Shown here in pieces: positions 54,194-63,271 of a stretch of 64,000 nucleotides of DNA (its first letter is position 1; every line of letters begins with the position of its first letter). The translations under genes and the position numbers were made by a program. The notes under the pieces were generated by a model. It ran no database searches. It was not told where the DNA came from and saw nothing but the letters and a program-made list of their open reading frames with translations. Source of the stretch: Clostridium culturomicium (GTDB lineage: Bacteria > Bacillota > Clostridia > Clostridiales > Clostridiaceae); assembly GCF_000821305.1 (NCBI RefSeq), contig NZ_CCXK01000017.1, positions 560,159-624,158 on the forward strand. The letters are read 5' to 3'.

Positions 54194-54814
54194 TTACTTA
54201 TTTTCATTAAATCTACTTTCAATAACATCCCAGTTTATAATATTAAAATATGCATCAATATAATCTGCTCTTCTATTTTGATAATCTAGGTAATATGCAT
54301 GCTCCCAAACATCTATAGTTAATAGTGGAGTTAAACCTAACTCTAAAGGAGTATCTTGATTAGCTGTTTTAATGACACTTAAATTTTTATTTTCATCCAT
54401 CACTAGCCAAGCCCATCCAGACCCAAACTGCGAAAGGGCAGCTGCCTTAAATTCTTTACGGAATCCTTCTTCTCCACCAAAGACTTTATTTATAGCATCT
54501 AATAAAGACGCTGAAGGCTTTGTTGTACCTGAATTAGTCAGTGCATCAAAGTAGAAGTAATGGTTAAATACTCCTCCTCCGTTATTGCGCACAGCTGTGG
54601 CAATGGATTTATCTACACTATCAAGGTTTGAAAGTATAGCTGTTAGAGGTTTGCTTTTAAGGTCTGAATCATTTTCTATTGCCTTATTAAAATTGTCTAT
54701 GTATGTTTTTAAGTGTTTATCATGATGGTAGTGTAATGTGCTTTCACTGATAGATGGGTTAAGTGATTGGTACCCATAAGGTAAGTCTTGTAATGATACT
54801 GGATATTGTAACAT
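54194..54814 (-). CDS. sodA: Superoxide dismutase, Mn type
   Basis: A 206-residue enzyme that turns superoxide into peroxide and oxygen. The metal ligands are visible: His in STLHYHHDKHLKTY, His in VFNHYFYF, Asp and His in DVWEHAYY; GSGWAWLVM is the family core. The residues that separate metal types (GGGVFNH, and Gln in TANQDTPLE) are those of Mn enzymes. SD TAGGAGGAA before the ATG. No signal peptide. In an anaerobe it serves oxygen tolerance. Single gene with its own terminator. Confidence 0.93.
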   Translation of the reverse strand: MLQYPVSLQDLPYGYQSLNPSISESTLHYHHDKHLKTYIDNFNKAIENDSDLKSKPLTAILSNLDSVDKSIATAVRNNGGGVFNHYFYFDALTNSGTTKPSASLLDAINKVFGGEEGFRKEFKAAALSQFGSGWAWLVMDENKNLSVIKTANQDTPLELGLTPLLTIDVWEHAYYLDYQNRRADYIDAYFNIINWDVIESRFNENK

Positions 54815-55059
54815 AAAAATTCCTCCTAAAAAATATAGATTTATATAAATAGCAAATAGCTATTTTGATACTTTACAGTGTTTATTTTCATACAGTTTAA
54901 GTGATTTTATTCAGAAACAAAAGGTACTACACTTTATAGGGTATCATATTTTTAAAGTAAATAGTTGTATTTATTAGATATTTAATAATATTTTATAAAA
55001 ATATTTACAGTAAATTTAATATAACTAAGGAAAATTAAGTTTTATAAAGTGGGGTTATT

Positions 55060-55548
55060 ATGAAAATTATTGATGCAAAATAAGAACACTATGAAGAAAT
55101 ATTAAAATTAAATGAGAAACTGGTACATTTTTTATCATCTATGAATATGGAAAAATTTAAGAAAATGAGTGAGGAAACAACTCTAAATAAGGTTGTAATT
55201 GAAGAAGGTGAAGTTGCAGCATTTTCAATGGTATTCTCACAGGGAAAACAGTATGACGGCGTTAACTATAAATGGTTTGATAAGAAATATGAAAAATTCC
55301 TTTACGTTGACAGAGTTGTGATTTCTCCAAAGCAACATAGAAAGGGAATTGGTAAGGAGCTTTATACCTATGTATTTGATTATGCCAAGGAAAATAATTT
55401 CCCAGTGATCACTTGTGAAATTGATATTAAGCCTATAAATGAAGTTTCTTTAGCTTTCCATGAAAGTATGAGCTTTAAGGAAGTGGGAAGACAAGAAATA
55501 AAGGGCGGAGAAAAGGTGGTTTCGCTGCAAGCTAGAGTAGTAGAGTAA
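55060..55548 (+). pseudogene. GNAT-family acetyltransferase with an early stop codon
   Basis: ATG 55060 has an SD-like GTGGGG, but the eighth codon is TAA (55081). After it the same frame continues without a break as EHYEEILKLNEKLVHFLSSM into the intact GNAT domain (VVISPKQHRKGIGKELYTYV; acetyl-CoA loop Q-H-R-K-G-I-G-K). An internal ATG at 55141 could start a protein of 135 residues, which loses the first strand and helix, and no SD precedes it. Either the gene is newly inactivated or the shorter form is used. Confidence 0.75.
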
Positions 55549-55681
55549 ATGAAATAAAATGTTAGAATGAAAGAATTTTAGATATTATTATGCACTTATA
55601 GAAATATAAGTGTTTTTCTTTGCCCATAATTCTCCATAATATGCTAAAATTATTAATATAAACTAGTGGCGGTGATATGTT

Positions 55682-58600
55682 ATGAAGCAGGGACTTTACG
55701 AGGCTGTTATTAATGAAGATATTTTGAAGCAGCTTGAGGCATTAAAAGAAGATGAGTTTATTATAGATAAAGAAAATATAGATAAAGAAGAGGCAAAGGT
55801 TATTTTGTCTGGGTACATAGAGAGGGTTATTAGAAGAGCCCTTAATTACATAAGGGATAAAGAGAAGGAAAAGGATCAGAAGCTGATAAAGCAGATTGAG
55901 GCCTGTAATGAGATAATTAGTATTCTTAGCAGAGTTTCAAATGAGGAGGATCTTAAAGAGTATAGGATTGATGAAAGGGGAGAAATTCTAACAGCTCTTT
56001 ATTCAAAGATAAATAATAATAGGACAGTGACAAGAGAAAAGGCAGTGAGGCCAGCAACGCCCCTTTCACAGAGTTCACTATTTACTGGGGCAGCCTTAGA
56101 GCCAAATATGCTGGGGGAACTTAATAAGGAGATTGTTTCCTGTGACAGCATTGACCTTTTGGTGTCTTTTGTGAAGTGGAGCGGCATCAGGTGTCTTATG
56201 GAGAGTTTGAGAGAGGCTGCAAGTGCAGGGAAACCTATTAGGATAATTACTACTTCTTATATGGGAGCTACGGATTTTAAAGCAATTGATGAGTTAAGTA
56301 AGCTTCCTAATACGGAGATTAGGATTTCCTATGATACAGACCGCACTAGACTTCATGCTAAGGCTTATATGTTTAAGCGTGATACTGGATTTACAACGGC
56401 TTATATAGGTTCCTCCAATATTTCTGGCGCTGCACTGACTTCAGGTCTGGAGTGGAATATTAAAATTACGGAGCAGGATTCCTTTGATATTGTAAGAAAG
56501 TTTGAGGCAACCTTTGAGAGTTATTGGAATGATGGAGAGTTTGTTTTATATGAGGGCAGTGATGAGGATAAGATGAGACTGAAGCGTTCCTTAAGAAGTG
56601 AGAGGATTAGTGAGGGGGAGGACTTTAACTTCACCCTGGATATAAGACCTTATTCCTATCAAAAGGAGATTTTAGATAAGCTTCAGGTGGAGAGAAATTT
56701 ATTTAATAAAAGAAGAAATCTTCTTATTGCAGCTACAGGTGTTGGAAAGACTGTTATTTCTGCCTTTGATTATAAGAATTTCTGCAGGGATAATCCTAAA
56801 GGTGTGAATCGTCTTTTATTTGTGGTTCACCGTGAGGAGATTTTAAAGCAAGCCAGGGATACCTTTAGGGCAATCCTTAAGAATAACAACTTTGGTGATT
56901 TAATGGTGGGAGGAAGAACACCAGAGAGTCTAGACCATTTATTTGTGTCTATCCAAAGTTTAAATAGTAGAAATCTTTGTGATATAACCAGCAGTGATTT
57001 CTATGACTTTATAATTGTGGATGAGTTCCACCATGCCTCTGCGCCATCCTATCAAAAACTTTTGGAGTATTATGAGCCAAAGATTCTCCTTGGACTTACA
57101 GCCACACCGGAGAGAAGCGATGGTAATGATGTGTTTAAATATTTTGAAGACAGAATCAGTGCAGAAATCAGGCTTCCAGAGGCCATTGATAGAAAACTTT
57201 TAAGTCCCTTCCAGTATTTTGTGGTGACGGATTCAGTGGATTTATCAAGGCTGAAATGGAAAAGGAAAGGCTATGATTTAACAGAGCTAAGCAACATTTA
57301 CACTGGAGACCATATGAGGGTCATTCAGATTGTAAACAGCTTAAAGAACTATGTGACAGATATTAATAAAGTCATTGGGTTAGGTTTCTGTGTTAGTGTG
57401 GACCATGCAAAATTCATGGCAGAAAGATTTAATGCTATGGGCATTCCAGCCATGGCCTTATGGGCTGATACTAAAGATGAAGATAGAAGGAATGCAAAGG
57501 ATAGATTAGTAAGGGGAAAAATTAAATTTATCTTCGTTGTGGATTTATATAATGAAGGAATAGATATTCCAGAGATAAATACAATTCTTTTCTTAAGACC
57601 TACAGAAAGCTTAACGGTATTTCTTCAGCAGTTAGGAAGAGGACTTAGATTAAGCGAAAATAAAGAATGTTTAACAGTATTAGACTTCGTGGGACAGGCT
57701 CATAGGAATTATAACTTTGAAGAAAAGTTTAGAGCTTTAGTGGGTAAGACAAACCACAGTATAAAGGAATATGTAAACAGCGGCTTCTTAACTCTTCCTA
57801 AAGGTTGTTATATTCATATGGAAAAGCAGGCTAAGGAGTATATACTGCGAAATATAAAATCAACAGCAAATAATAAAGTCAATTTAATTATGAAGCTTCA
57901 AAGGTTTAAAGAAGAAACTAACTTTGATTTAACCTTAGAGAACTTTCTAAACTATCATAATCTAACTTTAGTAGATTTTTATGGGAAAAATGGAGACAGA
58001 AGCTTTTCAAGATTAATGGTGGAAGCCGGTCTTAGGGAAGATTTTGAAGAGACAGCAGAAAAGGAAATAACAAAGAAGCTTAAAAATATCTTTCATATAA
58101 ATTCTCGAAGATTGATAGAATTCCTGAAGGATATAATAGAAGGAAAATTAAATATCCATAGCTTAAACAAGGAAGAAGAACTAATGTTAAACATGATGTA
58201 CTATACCTTCTATAATGGTACACCAGAAAGTGAGGGTATAGAATCTGAAACTAAAGCCATTGAAAAGCTGCTTAATAATCCAGTATTAATGAAAGAAGTC
58301 TGTGAGATTTTATCCTTCAACTATAACAATATAGGCTTTATGGATAAGCAAGTTAACCTAGAGTTCCCATGTCCATTGGATCTTCACTGTGAATACTCAA
58401 GAGATCAGATAATGGCAGCTTTTCATTACTTCAATGAAGAAAAGAAGCCAGCCTTTAGAGAAGGAGTAAAATACTTAGAGGATAAAAAGATAGATATTTT
58501 CTTAATAACTCTAAATAAAAGTGAAAAAGACTTTTCACCATCAACCCTATATGAAGACTATGCCATAAATGAAATTCTATTCCACTGGCAAAGTCAAAGT

Positions 58601-58843
58601 ACAACCTCCGTGGAAAGTACAACAGGTAAAAGATATCTAAATCATAAAGCTTTAAACAGCAAGATAGTTCTCTTTGTAAGAGAAAATCAGCAAAGAGATG
58701 GTATAACAGAGCCTTACACTTATCTGGGACTTGCAGATTATAGCAGCCATAGTGGAAGTAAGCCAATAAGTATTGTGTGGAAGCTGAAAGAAGAGATTCC
58801 AGGAGGAATGGTTAGGAAGGCTAATAAGGGGATTGTGATGTGA
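55682..58843 (+). CDS. PLD-like nuclease / SF2 helicase with DUF3427
   Basis: A 1,053-residue cytosolic protein. The N-terminal helical part is followed by a phospholipase-D-type nuclease domain (about 140-290) with HAKAYMFKRD and GSSNISGAAL, then an SF2 helicase core (about 325-690): Walker A ATGVGKT, motif II DEFHH, motif III LTATPER, motif VI QQLGRGLRLSE. The rest matches the DUF3427 region (LGLADYSSHSGSKPISIVWK near the end). Proteins of this layout are thought to work in restriction or phage defence, and its neighbours are defence-like. SD GGCGGTGAT. It should act on DNA with ATP; the target is unknown. Confidence 0.85.
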   Translation: MKQGLYEAVINEDILKQLEALKEDEFIIDKENIDKEEAKVILSGYIERVIRRALNYIRDKEKEKDQKLIKQIEACNEIISILSRVSNEEDLKEYRIDERGEILTALYSKINNNRTVTREKAVRPATPLSQSSLFTGAALEPNMLGELNKEIVSCDSIDLLVSFVKWSGIRCLMESLREAASAGKPIRIITTSYMGATDFKAIDELSKLPNTEIRISYDTDRTRLHAKAYMFKRDTGFTTAYIGSSNISGAALTSGLEWNIKITEQDSFDIVRKFEATFESYWNDGEFVLYEGSDEDKMRLKRSLRSERISEGEDFNFTLDIRPYSYQKEILDKLQVERNLFNKRRNLLIAATGVGKTVISAFDYKNFCRDNPKGVNRLLFVVHREEILKQARDTFRAILKNNNFGDLMVGGRTPESLDHLFVSIQSLNSRNLCDITSSDFYDFIIVDEFHHASAPSYQKLLEYYEPKILLGLTATPERSDGNDVFKYFEDRISAEIRLPEAIDRKLLSPFQYFVVTDSVDLSRLKWKRKGYDLTELSNIYTGDHMRVIQIVNSLKNYVTDINKVIGLGFCVSVDHAKFMAERFNAMGIPAMALWADTKDEDRRNAKDRLVRGKIKFIFVVDLYNEGIDIPEINTILFLRPTESLTVFLQQLGRGLRLSENKECLTVLDFVGQAHRNYNFEEKFRALVGKTNHSIKEYVNSGFLTLPKGCYIHMEKQAKEYILRNIKSTANNKVNLIMKLQRFKEETNFDLTLENFLNYHNLTLVDFYGKNGDRSFSRLMVEAGLREDFEETAEKEITKKLKNIFHINSRRLIEFLKDIIEGKLNIHSLNKEEELMLNMMYYTFYNGTPESEGIESETKAIEKLLNNPVLMKEVCEILSFNYNNIGFMDKQVNLEFPCPLDLHCEYSRDQIMAAFHYFNEEKKPAFREGVKYLEDKKIDIFLITLNKSEKDFSPSTLYEDYAINEILFHWQSQSTTSVESTTGKRYLNHKALNSKIVLFVRENQQRDGITEPYTYLGLADYSSHSGSKPISIVWKLKEEIPGGMVRKANKGIVM

Positions 58844-59060
58844 TTTTAGTGTTTTGCATACGCAGAGATGATTGAGATGAGGATGAGGTATGCGCTTGAT
58901 TAGCAGTATATGTTGAGATGATGGATACCTTTCCTAAAAAAAACAGATAGGGATATCTAGGTAGATGTGGAACTTGGCGAGGGAAAAGAAAACTACTAAT
59001 ACTTGAGAAGGTAGAAAAAATTATTGTAAAGATATAGTGTAAATATAAAGGGGGATATTT

Positions 59061-61082
59061 ATGTACGAGATAAGACCAGAATCAATTAAAACGTTCATTA
59101 CAGATAGAAATGTTAAATTGCCTAGATTTCAGAGAAAACAAACTTGGGATGAGAAGAAAAATTTTCAGTTATGTATTAGTTTGTTTAAAGAATACCCAAT
59201 TGGAGTATGTATACTAAGTGTGGATGAAAGTAAAGGAAAGTTAGTTAGATGGCTTTTAGATGGCAGACAGCGTAAAAATGCATTAGCTATGATGTATGAT
59301 GATCCTGAGAATATATATAATTGGGCTAAAAAGTTTATCGGTTTTAAAAATTCAGATCAACCAAGTGAAATTGAAGAGAAATTCAAAAAGAAAATAAGAG
59401 AATATATAGAAGCTGATATTAATGATGAATTTGGAATGGAACAATCAGATTCTAATGAGGATCATAGCGATGCTAATGAGGACGACGAGGAAGAGAAAAT
59501 TACAACTAGTTCATATGGAATTGATCTATTGCTAGATATTATTAAGATAATTCATAATAAACAAAAGAAAAATACTGGATTTACAAAACCATTTGACTTT
59601 ACAAATCATGTAAATAAGTTACCGTATTTAGAAAATGAAAATGGAGGTATTAAATTGTCATCTCGTCGTGTTAAAACATTTATAGATGAATATAGGAGAT
59701 ATTGTGATAATGAATATATTGAACACGATAATGAAAAATCTTTTTATAGATTTTTAGAGATTAGATGTGACATTCAAGATGACAAAAGAACGAAAGCTCT
59801 AATACATGAAAAGTGGGAAGAAATAAAAGATCGGATGATTATTGTTGAAAAAATAGATACTCTATTAACTAACAGCAAGATTGGAATGATTGAAGTTAAA
59901 AATTTATCACCATCTGATTCACAAAAAATATTTAACATTATAAATTCTGAAGGAGAAAAGCTAACAGCAGTTGAAATTTTATCTGCAAAACCACATTGGA
60001 ATATCCCTATTGAAAACCCTTCTCAATATGCAGTAGAAGCAGTAAAAGAACTTTATAAAAGAATAGGGACTATACAAACTGATGTAGTAAGATGGGATTT
60101 CCCAGCTACATTATTAAAAAGAATAGGTAAAAACTTCGTACTAAAAGAGTTCACTGATTCAAAAACTGATTTTGAGAAAGAGCTTACTTTTGGATTTAAA
60201 ATACTTGCTGGTATTTATGTTGAAGGAGTAAAAAAAGAAGACATTGAAAACCTAAGTAAATCTAAAAAATTTAATTGGAATACTGATATAGAAAGTTTAG
60301 TTTATGATCTACGAAATATGTTTAAGTTAATTTCATCTTTTGACTACTTTAAATATTTTAAGTCATGGAATACATCAATAATGGAGCTTACTAGTGATGC
60401 AATCGCATTAAATTTTATTATAATATCGTATTTGGACTGGTGTAGAAAAGGTAAACCTTTAGGAGATACTAAAGCTAAACGATTTCAAAAAAATTGTTTT
60501 ATTTTATGGGACAGGTTGATTTTCGAATATATAAATAGGCAATGGAGAGGGTCAAGTGATTCTAAAATAGCAAATAATATTAGTAATCTGAGTGGAGAAG
60601 GTGAGAGTTTTACTCCGATACCTAATTGGAAATGGAAATCAATATTGGAAGACCAAATATTTGCAGAAAGCTCTATTGAATCAACAGATATTTCAATTTC
60701 TATTATGAAACCACTTCTTTATCATTTTTATTGCCTAAGAAATCTGCAAGGACCTGATACAAATTATGATGTAGAAGTTGATCATATTATTCCACAAACT
60801 TTGTTTAATGAATCATCAATTCCACGTAAGGAAGTAATACAAGATAATATTCTAAATCTCGGTTTGCTTCCTAAAGATGAAAATATATCAAAGAGCAATA
60901 AGAAATTAATACTTATAGACAGTCAATGGCTCAAGGATCAGATTGTAAAGTATGAATTTATTTTGGAAGATAAATTTTTGCAGTACTCTAATGTAAACAA
61001 TTACCATGAAATGTTCGATGAGAGGAAGGATATATTTATAGAAGCATATACAATTAAAAGAGATAATATACTGAATAATTAA
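59061..61082 (+). CDS. DUF262 (GmrSD-like) protein with C-terminal HNH nuclease
   Basis: A 673-residue protein with the two domains of type IV GmrSD-like restriction enzymes. The DUF262 domain has PRFQRKQTWDEKK (21-33) and the NTP-site motif DGRQR (67-71). An acidic stretch lies at 127-145. The C-terminal HNH/DUF1524-like domain has DVEVDHIIPQ (D574, H575) and DNILNLGLLPKDENISKSNK. SD AAAGGGGGA. The ATPase-DUF4435 gene follows after 87 bases, so they probably form one defence unit. Cleavage of modified phage DNA is known for GmrSD; here the target is inferred. Confidence 0.85.
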   Translation: MYEIRPESIKTFITDRNVKLPRFQRKQTWDEKKNFQLCISLFKEYPIGVCILSVDESKGKLVRWLLDGRQRKNALAMMYDDPENIYNWAKKFIGFKNSDQPSEIEEKFKKKIREYIEADINDEFGMEQSDSNEDHSDANEDDEEEKITTSSYGIDLLLDIIKIIHNKQKKNTGFTKPFDFTNHVNKLPYLENENGGIKLSSRRVKTFIDEYRRYCDNEYIEHDNEKSFYRFLEIRCDIQDDKRTKALIHEKWEEIKDRMIIVEKIDTLLTNSKIGMIEVKNLSPSDSQKIFNIINSEGEKLTAVEILSAKPHWNIPIENPSQYAVEAVKELYKRIGTIQTDVVRWDFPATLLKRIGKNFVLKEFTDSKTDFEKELTFGFKILAGIYVEGVKKEDIENLSKSKKFNWNTDIESLVYDLRNMFKLISSFDYFKYFKSWNTSIMELTSDAIALNFIIISYLDWCRKGKPLGDTKAKRFQKNCFILWDRLIFEYINRQWRGSSDSKIANNISNLSGEGESFTPIPNWKWKSILEDQIFAESSIESTDISISIMKPLLYHFYCLRNLQGPDTNYDVEVDHIIPQTLFNESSIPRKEVIQDNILNLGLLPKDENISKSNKKLILIDSQWLKDQIVKYEFILEDKFLQYSNVNNYHEMFDERKDIFIEAYTIKRDNILNN

Positions 61083-61169
61083 ATAAATTATGTTGAATTA
61101 TGTGATATTAAAGTAGTTATGATAAAAAGTATGCATTATGTAAAATGTTAAATTATTGGAGGTAAATAA

Positions 61170-62792
61170 ATGAGTATTACTATAAAGTTTCCTCAGAATG
61201 AGGATATTTTTCTTGAAGAAGGTAAACCAATAGTTGTACTTGGTGCTAATGGCGCGGGTAAAACAAGATTTAGTGTGAAAATTGAAGAATTAAATGATGG
61301 GAAATTTAATAATTGGAATGGGCAAGAAGATTTATTAATTCATAGAATATCAGCTCAAAAAAGTTTATCAATTTATGATAACATATCTATTCAAGATTAT
61401 GAAAGTTCGTCTAAGAGTCTATTTTACGGTGATACTGGCCAATATACCAATAAAATTAATAGCCGGTATAAGAGTAATCCAGCAACATTTTTATTGGATG
61501 ACTATAATAAGGCACTTTCATTATTATTTGCTGAAGAAAATAGGCAACTGCAGGAGGCACATGCTATTGACAAGAATGCAATACTGAATGGAAATGACAG
61601 ACCGTCGCCTATTACTACAGTAGTTGAATGTGCAACTGATATATGGAATGAACTTTTGCCACAACGCAGAATTGATCTCAAAGGGAATGGAGTACATGCG
61701 AAATATCATAATGAGAGATATCACGGAAAGGAAATGAGTGATGGTGAACGTGTTATGTTATATATGATTTGTCAGGTTCTTGTTCTAAAACCTAATAGTC
61801 TTTTAATTATTGATGAGCCAGAACTTCATATACATAAAGCAATCGTCAATAAATTATGGGATAAATTGGAAGGGATTCGTCAGGATTGTGTTTTTATGTA
61901 TATTACACATGATCTCACATTTGCACTATCTCGAAATACAGAGAAAGTTCTTTGGATAAGAGAGTTTAATGGAACAGACTGGAGTTATGAATTCCTCGAA
62001 GCTAGTGACTATTCTGATTTACCATATGAACTTCTTTATGAAATTGTAGGAACACGACAAAAAATCATTTTTGTTGAGGGTGAAAAAAATAGTTATGACC
62101 ACTTTCTATATCAGGAAATCTTCAGAGAACAAGGTTATCATGTTATTCCATGTGGTGGTTGTCAGGATGTTGTGAAGTTTGTTAAGTCAAAGCGTGCATA
62201 TCAGAAACTCAATTCAATAGAGGTATATGGTATTGTTGATCGAGATTTTAGAACAGATGCTGAAATAGCCTCATTGCAAGCAGATGGCATATTTTGTCTA
62301 AGTGTTGCAGAGGTTGAAAATCTCTTTGTAGTTCCAGGGATATTAGATATAATAGAAGAACAATTAGGGTGTCAAGAAGGTACGGCTCAAATTGCAAAAG
62401 AGTTTATTAAGATCTTGTTTCTGAAAAATAAGGAAAATCAGATAGGAGAAGCATTTATAAAAGAAATTAATCATCAATTGACATTAAAAAATTTTTCTAA
62501 TAAGAAATTGACACCAAAAGATATTAAAGAGCATCTTGATGTAGAATTTTCAATTGTTAAAATTCAGGAGTTTTTTGAGGCTAAAAAGCAACAATTTGAT
62601 GCAGCTAATACAACAGATGAGATATTGAAAATCTTCAATTTTAAGGAGTTAAGTAAAAAGATAGGTTCAAAATTTGGAATCAGCGGAAATGAATATCCTC
62701 AGAGGGTAATTAATCTACTAAAGCGGAATCCTAATGATATAAGAAAGAAGATATTAAATATATTGTCAGAATATATTCCGGAGTTGCCATAA
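61170..62792 (+). CDS. ABC-type ATPase fused to DUF4435/TOPRIM (PARIS AriA-AriB-like)
   Basis: A 540-residue protein. The N-terminal ATPase has Walker A GANGAGKT (25-32), an ABC-like signature MSDGE (189-193), Walker B LLIIDEPE (211-218) and H-loop His247. From about 298 a TOPRIM-like DUF4435 domain follows: FVEGEKNSYD (E303), GIVDRDF (D357, D359) and VAEVENLFVVPG. In the PARIS anti-phage system the ATPase AriA holds the DUF4435 nuclease AriB until a phage trigger frees it; here both parts are one chain. SD TTGGAGG. Pairing with a DUF262-HNH gene is unusual. The PARIS link is based on domain order only; OLD-family nucleases are the other possibility. Confidence 0.8.
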   Translation: MSITIKFPQNEDIFLEEGKPIVVLGANGAGKTRFSVKIEELNDGKFNNWNGQEDLLIHRISAQKSLSIYDNISIQDYESSSKSLFYGDTGQYTNKINSRYKSNPATFLLDDYNKALSLLFAEENRQLQEAHAIDKNAILNGNDRPSPITTVVECATDIWNELLPQRRIDLKGNGVHAKYHNERYHGKEMSDGERVMLYMICQVLVLKPNSLLIIDEPELHIHKAIVNKLWDKLEGIRQDCVFMYITHDLTFALSRNTEKVLWIREFNGTDWSYEFLEASDYSDLPYELLYEIVGTRQKIIFVEGEKNSYDHFLYQEIFREQGYHVIPCGGCQDVVKFVKSKRAYQKLNSIEVYGIVDRDFRTDAEIASLQADGIFCLSVAEVENLFVVPGILDIIEEQLGCQEGTAQIAKEFIKILFLKNKENQIGEAFIKEINHQLTLKNFSNKKLTPKDIKEHLDVEFSIVKIQEFFEAKKQQFDAANTTDEILKIFNFKELSKKIGSKFGISGNEYPQRVINLLKRNPNDIRKKILNILSEYIPELP

Positions 62793-63271
62793 AATATTTA
62801 CAAAACTTACTTAAATTAGGTATATAGTTATTCTCATAGATTACTAATAGCAAGTATATATTAACATATATGGGTAACGCTATGTAGTTTAATGGTACTT
62901 GTGCATATCCAATCACAAAAAGTTTATATGGATACTTTGTGAAATATGTTTACAGGGGAGTACCATAGGAACAGTACTGTTAAAAAACACACCACAATTA
63001 AAGAGATTATTAACTTACAATTAAAAGAGTAAATATATTTTAACTCCGTCCAAAGATAACTTGGACGGAGTTTTTCGTTAGGCATACTAATGCTGAAGTT
63101 AATGTAAAGAATTTTGTAAAATCATAAAGGAATAAGTTGTAAGTTGAAGAATAAATAATAAATAGAGAGTAATTTATACTATACGGAATTTAATAAAGAT
63201 AAAGAGCAATCTGCGAAAATATCAAATGAGGTAGCAATACTACAAAAAATAAAAAAGCGTGGGGGAACAAG
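62793..63271. other. Intergenic region with terminator
   Basis: 479 bases. A strong hairpin at 63042-63077 and the SD GTGGGGGAA at 63259 are the only supported features; the rest is AT-rich. Confidence 0.55.
63042..63077 (+). terminator. Terminator downstream of the ATPase-DUF4435 gene
   Basis: A perfect 12-bp stem, AACTCCGTCCAA with TTGGACGGAGTT, a 7-base loop and TTTC after it. It lies 250 bases past the stop. Confidence 0.85.

Noticed and set aside
62731..62916. Minus-strand frame at the end of the ATPase-DUF4435 gene
   Set aside because: Overlaps a certain gene, no SD and no motif.
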